Positions 7,755 to 15,920 of a stretch of DNA of 18,739 nt are shown piece by piece; position 1 is the stretch's first letter; each line of letters opens with the position of its first letter. Position numbers and translations under genes: made by a program. Source of the stretch: JACJXF01 sp964349045 (lineage in GTDB: Bacteria; Bacteroidota; Bacteroidia; Bacteroidales; GCA-2748055); the NCBI GenBank assembly GCA_964349045.1, contig CAYGFI010000099.1:1-18739 (forward strand). The letters are read 5' to 3'. A model generated the notes under the pieces. That model was not told where the DNA came from, made no database searches, and worked only from the letters and a program-made list of their open reading frames with translations.

Positions 7755-8633
7755 ATGCAACTTATTGACGGGAAACAAACTGCTGCAATTATCAAACAGG
7801 AAATTGCCGAAACGGTTCATAAAATGATTCTGGATGGCAAAAAGAGACCCCACCTGGCTGCCATCCTTGTCGGACACGACGGAGGAAGTGAAACATATGT
7901 GAGTAACAAAGTGAAAGATTGTGCTGCTGTAGGTTTTGAATCAACACTTATCCGTTTTGAAGACACCGTAAGCGAAGCTGAGCTAATTGCAAAAGTAAAG
8001 GAACTAAACAACAATTCAGATATCGATGGTTTTATCGTTCAACTCCCCCTGCCCAAACATATTTCTGAAAATAAAGTTATTGAAGCTGTTAACCCTGAAA
8101 AAGACGTTGATGGTTTTCATCCCGTGAACCTTGGAAGAATGGTACTTGGTATGCCGGCATTTGTTTCCGCCACTCCGGCTGGTATTATGGAACTCATTTC
8201 ACGTTATAATATCGAAACCTCAGGAAAACGCTGTGTTGTAATTGGCAGGAGTAATATTGTTGGCAGGCCTATCAGTATTCTACTATCGCAAAAAGCCAAA
8301 CCCGGAAACTGCACGGTTACTGTATGTCACAGCCGCACCCCCAATATTGCGGAAATTACCCGACAGGCTGATATACTGATAGCAGCCATTGGCAGTCCGG
8401 GATTCGTAAAAGCGGATATGGTTAAAGAGGGTGCGGTGGTTATTGATGTTGGCACAACCCGTTTACCTTCAGAACAGACCAAATCGGGGTATAAATTGCA
8501 TGGCGACGTCCTTTTTGATGAAGTGGCTCCGAAATGCAGCTATATCACTCCGGTTCCGGGAGGTGTGGGACCGATGACGATTGTGTCGCTATTGAAAAAC
8601 ACGTTATTGGCGGCGAGGAAAGATATTTATTAG
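7755..8633 (+). CDS. folD: Bifunctional methylene-THF dehydrogenase / methenyl-THF cyclohydrolase
   Basis: FolD interconverts 5,10-methylene-, methenyl- and 10-formyl-tetrahydrofolate, supplying one-carbon units for purines and formyl-Met-tRNA. The 292-aa product has the catalytic Tyr48/Lys52 pair in ETYVSNKVKDC, the folate-binding GFIVQLPLPKHI with Gln96, the KDVDGFHPVN box (117-126), the nucleotide-binding GRSNIVGRPISILL, and the C-terminal signature PGGVGPMTIVSLLKNT. The length is normal and the ATG at 7755 starts directly at the conserved IDGK opening. It is the second gene of the ffh-folD pair and converges on argS across 81 bp. Confidence 0.97.
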   Translation: MQLIDGKQTAAIIKQEIAETVHKMILDGKKRPHLAAILVGHDGGSETYVSNKVKDCAAVGFESTLIRFEDTVSEAELIAKVKELNNNSDIDGFIVQLPLPKHISENKVIEAVNPEKDVDGFHPVNLGRMVLGMPAFVSATPAGIMELISRYNIETSGKRCVVIGRSNIVGRPISILLSQKAKPGNCTVTVCHSRTPNIAEITRQADILIAAIGSPGFVKADMVKEGAVVIDVGTTRLPSEQTKSGYKLHGDVLFDEVAPKCSYITPVPGGVGPMTIVSLLKNTLLAARKDIY

Positions 8634-8714
8634 AGAGTGGAGTTTGAGTTTGAGTGTGAGTTTGGAGTTTACTTTATGGACGTTACAAACTTTACAAGCT
8701 TTATGAACTCCCTC
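8634..8714. repeat. Convergent spacer with degenerate GAGTTT tandem repeat
   Basis: The 81-bp gap between the 3' ends of folD and argS begins with about five imperfect copies of gagtttg/gagtgtg (8638-8670). It continues with a degenerate ACTTTACAAGCTTTATG stretch. No convincing intrinsic terminator with a U-tract is seen in either direction. Confidence 0.5.
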
Positions 8715-10502
8715 TTACATTCTTTCCGGGACATCAATCCCCAACAGATACATACCCTTGCGGATTACCTCACCACAAAGCTTTGACAATTCCAATCTTG
8801 TAACTATCGTAGATTTCGATTCTGCCGTTAGGATCGGATGTTCGTGGTAAAATTGATTGTATTCCTTTGCCAGTTCAAAAAGATGATTGGCAATCAGGGC
8901 CGGATTCAGAGTATCACCGGCAGCAAGAACTGTTTCCGGAAATTCATAAACCATTTTAACGAGTTCAATTTCCTTTTCATTCAGAGGTGCATGTTCAACT
9001 GACGACTCCGACATTTCCTCCGATTTTCGAAGAACTGACTGAATCCTGGCATATGTATACTGAATAAAAGGGCCCGTATTACCATTGAAATCTATCGATT
9101 CACGGGGATCGAACATCATATTCTTTTTTGCTTCAACTTTTAAAATAAAATATTTGAGTGCGCCCAGTCCTATTTGCCGGTAAATTCTTTCTTTTTCTTC
9201 ATCAGGATATTCGCCTAGTTTTCCTAGTTCCTCCGACATTTGCCGGGCAGTTCCTATCATTTCACTGATAAGGTCATCCGCATCCACAACAGTACCTTCG
9301 CGGGATTTCATCTTACCCTGGGGCAATTCGACCATACCATATGACAGATGGAAAATCCTGTTGAACCAATCAAATCCCAGTTTCTTTAAAACCAGGCTTA
9401 ATACCTGGAAATGGTAATTCTGTTCATTTCCCACTACGTAAATATGTTTACTGATCTTGTATTGTTTGAATCGCTGATGCGCTGTACCAATATCCTGTGT
9501 CATATAAACCGTTGTACCATTAGATCGGAGTAACAGTTTATGGTCGAGTCCGTCGCCGGTAAGATCTACCCAAACTGAGCCGTCATCTTTCTTATACAGA
9601 ACCCCTTTTCCCAAACCCTCGAATACTAAAGCTTTACCAAGGCTATAGGTTTCCGATTCGTAATACATCCGGTCAAATTCAACGCCCAGATTCTTATAGG
9701 TCTCGTCAAAGCCTTCATAAACCCAGCCGTTCATCATCTTCCAGAGTTTAATTGTTTCTCTATCACCAGCTTCCCACTTTAGAAGCATTTCACGGGCGCC
9801 TGCCATCAGGGAAGATTTTTTTTCAGCTTCTTCCCTGCTCATGCCCTTAATCACCAGAGTTTCAATTTCCTTTTTTAATTCCTGATCAAACTTCACATAA
9901 TATTTTCCTACAAGGTGGTCTCCTTTTATTTTTTCGGGGGATGTGGGTGTTTCACCCGAACCAAAGCAGGTGTATGCAAGCATCGATTTGCATATGTGTA
10001 TCCCGCGGTCGTTTACCAGGTTTACTTTTATCACCTTGTTACCATTGGCTTCCAGGATGCGGGCAATCGAAAAACCAAGCAGGTTATTGCGCACATGTCC
10101 CAGATGTAATGGCTTATTTGTGTTTGGGGATGAATATTCGACCATCATTTTCTCTTCATTATCCTTTGCAGGAAAAAATCCATAATTATCATCTTTTGCA
10201 GCGTACGAAAGAAAGGACAACCAATAATGTCCGCTGATCTCGATATTGAGAAATCCTTTTATCACGTTAAAACCGGAAACTTCCAACAGATTTTCTTTAA
10301 TATAATGTCCCAGATCATTTGCAGTCAGTTCGGGATTTTTGCCCGAGAACCGCAGTAATGGAAAAACAACCAGCGTGAAATCACCCTTAAATTCCTTTTT
10401 GGTTTTTTGTAATTGCAGCAAATTTTTATCAGCCTCTTTTCCGTAAAGTTTTACTATTGCTTCCTGAATTGCATGGATTATTTTTTCTTCCAGTTTTCTC
10501 AT
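8715..10502 (-). CDS. argS: Arginyl-tRNA synthetase
   Basis: ArgRS charges tRNA-Arg with arginine. The 595-aa class I enzyme has the N-terminal tRNA-binding Add-1 domain (about 1-90). The HIGH box appears as HLGH at residues 133-136 within SPNTNKPLHLGHVRN. The DRGIHICKSMLAY and YMTQDIGTAHQRF blocks follow, then the second signature as KMKSREGTVVD (397-407), the usual ArgRS variant of KMSKS. The C-terminal anticodon-binding domain ends with KGMYLLGIDVPERM. Length and motifs are complete. It starts at the ATG at 10502, with a promoter-like element just upstream. Confidence 0.97.
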   Translation of the reverse strand: MRKLEEKIIHAIQEAIVKLYGKEADKNLLQLQKTKKEFKGDFTLVVFPLLRFSGKNPELTANDLGHYIKENLLEVSGFNVIKGFLNIEISGHYWLSFLSYAAKDDNYGFFPAKDNEEKMMVEYSSPNTNKPLHLGHVRNNLLGFSIARILEANGNKVIKVNLVNDRGIHICKSMLAYTCFGSGETPTSPEKIKGDHLVGKYYVKFDQELKKEIETLVIKGMSREEAEKKSSLMAGAREMLLKWEAGDRETIKLWKMMNGWVYEGFDETYKNLGVEFDRMYYESETYSLGKALVFEGLGKGVLYKKDDGSVWVDLTGDGLDHKLLLRSNGTTVYMTQDIGTAHQRFKQYKISKHIYVVGNEQNYHFQVLSLVLKKLGFDWFNRIFHLSYGMVELPQGKMKSREGTVVDADDLISEMIGTARQMSEELGKLGEYPDEEKERIYRQIGLGALKYFILKVEAKKNMMFDPRESIDFNGNTGPFIQYTYARIQSVLRKSEEMSESSVEHAPLNEKEIELVKMVYEFPETVLAAGDTLNPALIANHLFELAKEYNQFYHEHPILTAESKSTIVTRLELSKLCGEVIRKGMYLLGIDVPERM

Positions 10503-10530
10503 TTTTTAAGGGGATGTGTTATTTTGATTG

Positions 10531-10538
10531 CAAAGATA
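10531..10538 (-). promoter_or_regulatory. Probable -7 element of the argS promoter
   Basis: The minus strand reads TATCTTTG, a perfect TAnnTTTG Bacteroidota -7 element, 28 nt before the argS ATG. No good TTG is seen at the usual -33 spacing. It lies between the upstream hairpin and the gene, so the hairpin would not be inside the argS message. Confidence 0.5.
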
Positions 10539-10567
10539 ACCATCGATTTAAAAAAGCAGGCAGAAAC

Positions 10568-10603
10568 AAAAAAAAAGTGTCATCATTCACATGATGACAC
10601 TTT
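10568..10603 (-). terminator. Strong hairpin with U-tract (intrinsic terminator in the leftward sense)
   Basis: A perfect 13-bp stem (AAAGTGTCATCAT at 10574-10586 pairing with 10591-10603) encloses a 4-nt loop. Read on the minus strand it is followed by a run of U from 10576 to 10568, the classic intrinsic terminator layout. Read on the plus strand only three U follow. No leftward gene is present immediately to its right, so its target transcript is unknown. Confidence 0.65.
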
Positions 10604-10628
10604 AAACTAACTAACCCTAAAACTATCT

Positions 10629-10685
10629 ATGAAAAAACCTACTACTAACTATATTTTCCTATTCAATTTCTGTGCCAAATTTTAA
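10629..10685 (+). CDS. Possible 18-aa peptide or relic 5' end of a larger gene
   Basis: An ATG at 10629 opens 18 codons (MKKPTTNYIFLFNFCAKF, then TAA). It is preceded by an AC-rich leader with repeated CTAAC (10607-10617), a style seen before highly expressed Bacteroidota exported-protein genes. The first dozen residues resemble N-termini of SusC-type TonB receptors with long signal peptides, so this may be the stub of a decayed gene rather than a working peptide. The hairpin at 10574-10603 lies 25 nt upstream. The evidence is weak. Confidence 0.25.
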   Translation: MKKPTTNYIFLFNFCAKF

Positions 10686-10925
10686 TTATCAAACTTCTAA
10701 TTTTATATTTTAACTTCATGACATGAATACGGTAATAGTTATTTTTTGTTGCATAAAATTAGGTTTTTTAACACAATTTAACGTTGATATTTTTCATTTC
10801 CCAAATTATTCATGATTGCCGATACTCAATTTAAAATATATTCAATATTATCGCGTTTTTGTAATCGCCAGGTGCTATAATTACAAAATCTCATGTAATT
10901 TAAGGCTTTCAAATTATTTCAAAAA

Positions 10926-12035
10926 TTGGAAAAACTTCATATAGTATCTTTTAATAATCCTTTCCCACCCGATTATGGCGGGGTTATCGATGTTTACTAT
11001 AAAATCAAAGCCCTCCACGAAGCAGGAGTATCCGTAATTCTGCATGTTTTTGAATACGGCCGTCCCTCCTCCCCGGCGCTCCGGGAGATTTGCGATAAGA
11101 TTTATTATTACCCCCGCCAAACCGGTTGGATTTCGCAGATTTCCATCCTTCCATATATTGTGCAATCCAGAAAGTCGCGGGAATTGCTGAAAAACCTTTC
11201 AAGGGATGAGTATCCTGTTTTATTTGAGGGGCTTCATTGTTGCTACTACCTGGATCATCCCTTGCTAAAGAGTAAGCAGAAGCTTGTAAGGATGCACAAT
11301 ATTGAGCATGAATATTATGCAAATCTTTCAAAATCGGCATTAAATCTCAAAAACCAGCTCTATTTTTTATTGGAAAGCCTGAAGTTGAAACGCTTTGAGA
11401 AAATTCTAAATTTTGCAGACAAAATTCTGGCTATTTCGAATTCAGATGCTGCATTTTTTGACCGGAATTATGGGAAAACAATTCTTATTGGAGCATTTCA
11501 TGCGAACCGGAGTATCAGTTCATCTGAAGGAAAGGGTGAATTTATTTTAATGCATGGAAACCTGGAAGTTGAAGAAAATGAATCTGCTGTTATCCATTGT
11601 TTAAGGAATATTTTGATTCATATCGATTTTCCGGTTATAATTGCCGGAAAAAATCCTACCACCCTTCTCAGGAAAGAAATTGCATTACATAAAAATGTTG
11701 TTTTGGTTGCAAACCCTTCCGAAACTGAGATGGACCGGTTGCAGCATGAGGCCCATATTCATCTTTGTTATACTTTTCAGGGGAGTGGATTAAAGCTTAA
11801 ATTATTGAATTCACTTTTCAAGGGAAGGTTTGTGGTTGTGAATTCATTAATGACCGAGGGTAACAAACTTGGAGAGCTTGCTGAGGTTGGAAAGAGTGAT
11901 AGTGAATTGACAGGGATAATTAACAAACTAATTGCTATCAACTTTGATCCCAAAGTATTCGATAAGAGGGTGAAAATATTACAGTCTTACGATAATAAAA
12001 CAAATGCAGATAAAATCATGGGATTAACAGAATAG
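10926..12035 (+). CDS. Glycosyltransferase, GT4-like
   Basis: The 369-aa product has the two-Rossmann layout of GT-B enzymes. The N-terminal half opens HIVSFNNPFPPDYGGVIDVYYKIKAL, a glycine-rich acceptor-side loop followed by the first helix, and contains VRMHNIEHEYY (about 121-131). The C-terminal half has the donor-side block ILMHGNLEVEENESA and FQGSGLKLKLLNSLFKGRFVVV (about residue 284 on), which matches the GSGLKLK-type sugar-nucleotide site of family 4. The start is TTG at 10926: an in-frame stop at 10896-10898 and the absence of an ATG before the conserved opening leave no better choice. There is no signal peptide or membrane helix. Sugar and acceptor are unknown, and no polysaccharide genes flank it. 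Confidence 0.82.
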   Translation: MEKLHIVSFNNPFPPDYGGVIDVYYKIKALHEAGVSVILHVFEYGRPSSPALREICDKIYYYPRQTGWISQISILPYIVQSRKSRELLKNLSRDEYPVLFEGLHCCYYLDHPLLKSKQKLVRMHNIEHEYYANLSKSALNLKNQLYFLLESLKLKRFEKILNFADKILAISNSDAAFFDRNYGKTILIGAFHANRSISSSEGKGEFILMHGNLEVEENESAVIHCLRNILIHIDFPVIIAGKNPTTLLRKEIALHKNVVLVANPSETEMDRLQHEAHIHLCYTFQGSGLKLKLLNSLFKGRFVVVNSLMTEGNKLGELAEVGKSDSELTGIINKLIAINFDPKVFDKRVKILQSYDNKTNADKIMGLTE

Positions 12036-12041
12036 TCAGTC

Positions 12042-12062
12042 ACATGGTCCGGGTTACCATGT
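12042..12062. other. Hairpin in the convergent spacer
   Basis: ACATGGT (12042-12048) and ACCATGT (12056-12062) form a 7-bp stem with a 7-nt loop, just after the glycosyltransferase stop and before the convergent small membrane-protein gene. An A-tract follows on the plus strand, so it is not a standard intrinsic terminator in the rightward sense. A short ATCATGAT palindrome followed by a T-run (about 12092-12107) lies just beyond and may help terminate. Confidence 0.4.
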
Positions 12063-12108
12063 AAAAAATTATTAAACGAAGAATTTTCAAATCATGATTT
12101 TTTTTTTA

Positions 12109-12318
12109 CTATTCATGGTCAGAATTATCCCTGATCAAAACCCCGAAAAGAAAAACGATAACCGTTGCTGCCGCCATTATTACCAGTACTGAGCCGAACA
12201 TCTTTCTCAGAAGGTTATCCAGTTCAATTACATCCCAGATTCCTAAAATAGCGATGATTGCAAAAATCAGCACCAGAATGGCAAAGAAATAGGCGATTGT
12301 TTTTTTAATAGATTTCAT
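12109..12318 (-). CDS. Small inner-membrane protein with two transmembrane helices
   Basis: The 69-aa product has a basic N-terminus (MKSIKKT), a first hydrophobic helix (about 8-27), a short polar turn (VIELDNLLRKMFG) and a second helix (about 43-62), then a charged tail RDNSDHE. The function is not recognised. It begins 36 nt after the stop of the BtuD-like gene on the same strand and is the last gene of the B12-type cluster, so it may be co-transcribed with it. No family motif is visible. Confidence 0.65.
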   Translation of the reverse strand: MKSIKKTIAYFFAILVLIFAIIAILGIWDVIELDNLLRKMFGSVLVIMAAATVIVFLFGVLIRDNSDHE

Positions 12319-12354
12319 TTTTTTTATATTATAACCTGTGACTCTGTGCTAACT

Positions 12355-13359
12355 TTAATATAATGCTGAAAGCATATCATAAATGCTTTCAAAGACTAAA
12401 ATTTCATTAAATCGCTGAATTTTCCAAATAATTTTGTTGTTAATTATTTCAACGGTTACCAGCTGAAGGGCCTTATCATATTCAACTATTTCATAACCTG
12501 ATCGTTGAAGGGCTTGTCGGGTCCAGTAATACAGGTTTTGCACATCACAACTGAGACATAGTTTTTTATCAAATTGTTTTCTGAGTTCAAAATCACCGGT
12601 CATACCGTTCAGGAATATTTTGTCAGACTCAAAAATGCCGGCGATAGTTTTATCCAGTATGAGATCTTCCGGAGATCCGTCGTGAATGGTCTTATCATCA
12701 ATCAGCCATACTTTGTCGCTAAAACGAAGTGCGATATTCAGATCATGTGTACTGTAGATAACCGTTTTTCCCTTACGGGTCAGTTCGTATAAAATACTTA
12801 TAATATCATATTTTGAAGGCAGATCGAGGAATGCAGTTGGTTCGTCCAGTACAATCAACGGGGTGTTCTGGGCCAGGGTGCGGGCAATCATGGCTTTTTG
12901 CCGCTCACCATCGCTGATTTCACTGATTTTCCGGTTTGAAAGATATTCTATTCCGACGCTTGCCATTGCTTCCTCAATTAATTCAATATCGGATGGTAAA
13001 AGCTTTCCGATCCAGTTGGTATACGGGAACCTTCCCAGGCTCACCAACTCACTAACGGTCATAGTTTCAGTATGTTCAAAGCCGGAGGATACATACGAAA
13101 GAATCTGGGATAATTCATTAGGATGAATTTTTTCAATGAACTGATCATTAATATATATCGTTCCCTGTAAAAGATACTGTAAACGTACAATACAGCGCAG
13201 CAAAGTACTCTTTCCTGCTCCGTTACGCCCAATCAGCCCTGTTAATTCTCCATTTTTGATTTTAAGATTCAGGTTTTCAAGAAGAAGAATATCTTCATTT
13301 TTCTTATGAAAGCCGACCACAGCCCCTTCCAACCGTATAATAAACGTTGAATCCTTCAT
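12355..13359 (-). CDS. btuD: ABC transporter ATPase, BtuD/FecE type, with C-terminal extension
   Basis: This is the ATPase that powers the adjacent BtuC-type permease for import of a corrinoid, or possibly a siderophore, across the inner membrane. The 334-aa product has Walker A GRNGAGKS (44-51), Q-loop region YVSSGFEHTE, signature ISDGERQ (148-154), Walker B PLIVLDE with Glu173, D-loop and switch His205 in YSTHDLN. The core ends near residue 255. The remaining ~80 residues (256-334) form a separate small domain containing CLSC, RQALQRSGYEIVEYDKA and VEIINNKIIWKIQRFNEI. Typical BtuD proteins lack this domain. The ATG comes 1 nt after the TGA of the permease gene, giving tight coupling. Confidence 0.9.
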   Translation of the reverse strand: MKDSTFIIRLEGAVVGFHKKNEDILLLENLNLKIKNGELTGLIGRNGAGKSTLLRCIVRLQYLLQGTIYINDQFIEKIHPNELSQILSYVSSGFEHTETMTVSELVSLGRFPYTNWIGKLLPSDIELIEEAMASVGIEYLSNRKISEISDGERQKAMIARTLAQNTPLIVLDEPTAFLDLPSKYDIISILYELTRKGKTVIYSTHDLNIALRFSDKVWLIDDKTIHDGSPEDLILDKTIAGIFESDKIFLNGMTGDFELRKQFDKKLCLSCDVQNLYYWTRQALQRSGYEIVEYDKALQLVTVEIINNKIIWKIQRFNEILVFESIYDMLSALY

Positions 13360-13360
13360 A

Positions 13361-14401
13361 TCAGGCGGCGATTAGTTTTTGTTTTCTGAAAATAATCCAG
13401 ACTACAACAGGAATCCCCAAAAGAGATGTAACAGCGTTTACAGGAAGAATTGATTCTGACCCGGGCAGTTGTGAAATAATATCGCTGATGAGCATTAGAG
13501 AAGCGCCTGCAAATATAGAGGATAACAGTAAAATTCCCTGACGCGAGGTCTGAAAGATCATCCTGCAGATATGAGGTACGGCAATCCCTATAAATCCAAT
13601 AGGTCCGCAAAAAGCTGTTACCGTTCCGGTTAGAAGACTGGTACTGATAAAAACCAGAGTACGGTACCTGATAATATTTATACCCAGGGTTCTGGCATGA
13701 CTTTCTCCAAGCTGGATCGCGTTTGAGGATTTTACCACAAGCAAGGCAAGAATAAGTCCGGGGATGATCCCTCCAAGGATAACCGGTATCTGTTCCCGGC
13801 TTACATTGCTGACACTTCCCATGGTCCAGATCACGAAAGCTTTGAGGGCCGACTCCCCCGAAAAATATTGAAGAATGCTGATGATAGCCGATATCCCGCT
13901 TGCCAGCATGATTCCAAGAATAAGAAGGGTCATAATATCTCTTACCCGGAATGAAACCAACAGGATCAGAAGAAGCACCATTCCTGAACCAAGCCAGGCG
14001 GCTGCCACCAGGAGCCAGTTACCGGAAATAAAGAACACATTGCCTGCAAAATAACCGCTAAAACCCAGGACTACCAGAGCCACACCCAGACTGGCGCCGG
14101 AGCTGATACCTAATACGTAGGGTCCGGCAAGCGGATTACGGAAAACTGTCTGCATTTGCAAACCACTGACGGAAAGTGCAATTCCAACAAATATAGCAGT
14201 CAATGCTCTTGGAAGACGGAAAATATGGATAGTAAGCCATTCGGTAGATTGCTGACCGGAGGAAAATAACAGATCGAGCACCCTGGAGAAAGAAAGATTT
14301 GCTGATCCCATGGACAGGTCGGTCCAGAACAATACAAAGGCAAGCAGGATCAATAAAATTATCCGGAACTTATCACTTTTCCTTTTCACGGGATTTGACA
14401 C
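13361..14401 (-). CDS. btuC: FecCD-family ABC permease, BtuC-like
   Basis: This inner-membrane permease forms the dimeric channel of a vitamin B12 or iron-chelate importer. The 346-aa product is mostly transmembrane helices (about nine or ten). It carries the family hallmarks GLQMQTVFRNPLAGPYVLG, SSGASLGVALVVLGF, IWTMGSVSN, the coupling-helix region QLGESHARTLGIN, FCGPIGFIGIAVPHICRMI, and the C-terminal ILPVNAVTSLLGIPVVVWI. The start is GTG at 14401, 8 nt after the stop of the 90-aa gene. It abuts the BtuD-like gene. The substrate is inferred to be B12 from the cobalamin riboswitch and DUF4465 gene at the head of the cluster. A siderophore importer would look similar at sequence level. Confidence 0.9.
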   Translation of the reverse strand: MSNPVKRKSDKFRIILLILLAFVLFWTDLSMGSANLSFSRVLDLLFSSGQQSTEWLTIHIFRLPRALTAIFVGIALSVSGLQMQTVFRNPLAGPYVLGISSGASLGVALVVLGFSGYFAGNVFFISGNWLLVAAAWLGSGMVLLLILLVSFRVRDIMTLLILGIMLASGISAIISILQYFSGESALKAFVIWTMGSVSNVSREQIPVILGGIIPGLILALLVVKSSNAIQLGESHARTLGINIIRYRTLVFISTSLLTGTVTAFCGPIGFIGIAVPHICRMIFQTSRQGILLLSSIFAGASLMLISDIISQLPGSESILPVNAVTSLLGIPVVVWIIFRKQKLIAA

Positions 14402-14409
14402 GTGGAGTA

Positions 14410-14682
14410 TTATTTATCCAGGTCGTCAACTACCTGAACCAGCTTAACCATACCTTCATGAATCTTACGGTAGTGCTGTTTTTGTTCTGCAGGACTTTCA
14501 AAAGTTTCCGGGTGATTGATCTGACCCAGAATCTCATTTCTGAGTTTCACCAGGTTGCGGATAACCTCATCGAATTTCTGCTCCTCCATTTCCGTATGAA
14601 AATGCTTATATGCAAAGGCTTCGGTGAGAAGTTCGTAGGAAAGGTAATTAAGGTCTTTTTTTAATGTTCTGATACTGGCCAT
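14410..14682 (-). CDS. Conserved-looking 90-aa helical protein, function unknown
   Basis: The 90-aa product is hydrophilic and predicted mostly helical. It has two amphipathic stretches, IRTLKKDLNYLSYELLTEAF and EEQKFDEVIRNLVKLRNEIL, then an EQKQHYRKIHEGMVKLVQVV helix. It has no signal peptide or membrane segment and is likely cytosolic. It sits between the BtuF-like and BtuC-like genes, 8 nt before the permease GTG, and is preceded by a 116-nt gap with a -7-like element. I do not recognise a family. Its position suggests an accessory role to the importer, or a housekeeping gene whose promoter also drives btuCD. Confidence 0.8.
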   Translation of the reverse strand: MASIRTLKKDLNYLSYELLTEAFAYKHFHTEMEEQKFDEVIRNLVKLRNEILGQINHPETFESPAEQKQHYRKIHEGMVKLVQVVDDLDK

Positions 14683-14706
14683 ATTTTTTTAATTTGTTTT
14701 ATGATT

Positions 14707-14714
14707 CAAAAGTA
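14707..14714 (-). promoter_or_regulatory. Possible internal -7 element upstream of the 90-aa gene
   Basis: The minus strand reads TACTTTTG, a match to TAnnTTTG, 24 nt before the ATG at 14682. No clear TTG lies at the -33 spacing. If real, it would let the 90-aa protein and btuCD be expressed apart from the riboswitch-led genes. Confidence 0.35.
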
Positions 14715-14798
14715 CTGAATTTTCAGAATTAAATAGTGCCTGAAGCGCCTAAAGTTTGGAGTGACTGGATTTGAAAGCGCCATAATTCATTGGTTAAA

Positions 14799-15920
14799 TC
14801 AATCTAATTTCCTGTAATAATAAAAGTCCCGGTTTCCGGATTTATCAGGGTGAAAAATAAGGACAAGATCTCTGAGTATCCTGTCCGGCCTGACAGTACC
14901 TGATTCCCAGAAATCGTTACCTCCTGTAGAATTAAGCCGGAGGTTATTGTTAAATAATGCTCCTTTCTGAAATGCAGGTATATATTGAAACCGTGGATCT
15001 ACGGATAAAATACCTGAACGGCTCTCCGCATTTCCCGTATTTATCCATATATCCGCCTTAACAGATTTCTGAAATACCGATTCCAGATCAAGTGGAATAA
15101 AGTCGGTAGCTAAATTATCCGCCCAAAGATATTGTCCCCCGGCATCTTCAATAAATTTTGCCGTAAATGATCTTCCACCGGCCATGTACCATGTATCTTT
15201 CCATGGGAGTCCAACCAAAACCGAAGGTTTTTCATCGATTCCGGTTACAGAATCTTTCAGAGTAAGGTAGTTTCTCCTAACCTCAGTATAAATACTATCA
15301 CCTAATGTTTCACATGTAAAAAATGCTGAAAAAAACCTGATCCATTCAGCTTTTCCAAGAGGATGTTCTTCCAGGAACTCTGAGACCAGAACAGATTTGA
15401 TTCCGGTTTCTTCGAGTCTCTTTACCAGCCCGGCAACCGATGGATCCAGTCCGTAAAGAAAAACCAGATCGGGACGAAGGATAAGAATACTTTCAAAGTC
15501 GATATTGGGTGCAAATCCGATATCGAGACATTCTTTTTTTTCGAGGGAGGAACGGACAACCGGATCACTTATGAAATCTTTACCTGAAACTCCCACAATA
15601 CCTGAACTTTTGCCTAATGCTGAAATAAAACCGACATGAGTAGAGGAAAATACAATGACTCTTTCCACAGGGGTTTTAATTATTGTTTTTGTCCTGATAG
15701 AGTCATGCAACAATTCGGGATTGGAAGTCAGGATATACGAAAAACTCTCCCCCTTGGCCTTTTGCCATGGATTTATTACAATTATCTCCTGATGGTCGGA
15801 ATAATTAAGAAATTCAAATCCTTTTGCAAAGGAAGAACCATAATCATCTTTCTTCGGTGTTTTATTGGGTGATGAACAAGATATTATGGGAAATAACAGA
15901 AAAACAAAGATTATTTTCAT
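14799..15920 (-). CDS. btuF: Periplasmic-binding lipoprotein, BtuF-like
   Basis: This is the substrate-binding component of the ABC importer, expected to be membrane-anchored in the periplasm. The 373-aa product starts with a short lipoprotein signal peptide (FLLFPIISC, lipidated Cys15). After an unusual ~75-residue N-terminal region comes the Fe/B12-binding fold (PF01497): PVERVIVFSSTHVGFISALG, GIVGVSGKDF, NIDFESILILRPDLVFLYG, a helical backbone region, then the second lobe with SVLVGLPWKDTWYMAGGRSF and EDAGGQYLWAD. Its ATG overlaps the TGA of the upstream protease gene (ATGA at 15917-15920), so translation of the two is coupled. B12 as ligand is inferred from the riboswitch. Confidence 0.87.
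   Translation of the reverse strand: MKIIFVFLLFPIISCSSPNKTPKKDDYGSSFAKGFEFLNYSDHQEIIVINPWQKAKGESFSYILTSNPELLHDSIRTKTIIKTPVERVIVFSSTHVGFISALGKSSGIVGVSGKDFISDPVVRSSLEKKECLDIGFAPNIDFESILILRPDLVFLYGLDPSVAGLVKRLEETGIKSVLVSEFLEEHPLGKAEWIRFFSAFFTCETLGDSIYTEVRRNYLTLKDSVTGIDEKPSVLVGLPWKDTWYMAGGRSFTAKFIEDAGGQYLWADNLATDFIPLDLESVFQKSVKADIWINTGNAESRSGILSVDPRFQYIPAFQKGALFNNNLRLNSTGGNDFWESGTVRPDRILRDLVLIFHPDKSGNRDFYYYRKLD

Larger units (their letters stand above)
10503..10925. other. 423-bp intergenic region upstream of argS and the glycosyltransferase
   Basis: This AT-rich region separates leftward argS from the rightward glycosyltransferase. It holds the argS promoter element, the 13-bp hairpin at 10574-10603, and a possible 18-codon ORF at 10629-10685. 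The remainder (10686-10925) is about three-quarters A/T. I see no further gene, tRNA or clear promoter in it. Confidence 0.6.

Noticed and set aside
9915..10237. Three overlapping plus-strand ORFs opposite argS
   Set aside because: They are antisense to the conserved HLGH-containing part of argS, with Cys/Arg-rich composition typical of shadows.
11005..11340. Minus-strand 111-codon ORF opposite the glycosyltransferase
   Set aside because: It is antisense to a well-supported gene and no recognisable domain is present.
12355..15920. Siderophore or heme importer instead of B12
   Set aside because: The permease, ATPase and binding protein alone could fit, but the cobalamin riboswitch and DUF4465 gene at the head of the cluster favour B12; not excluded.
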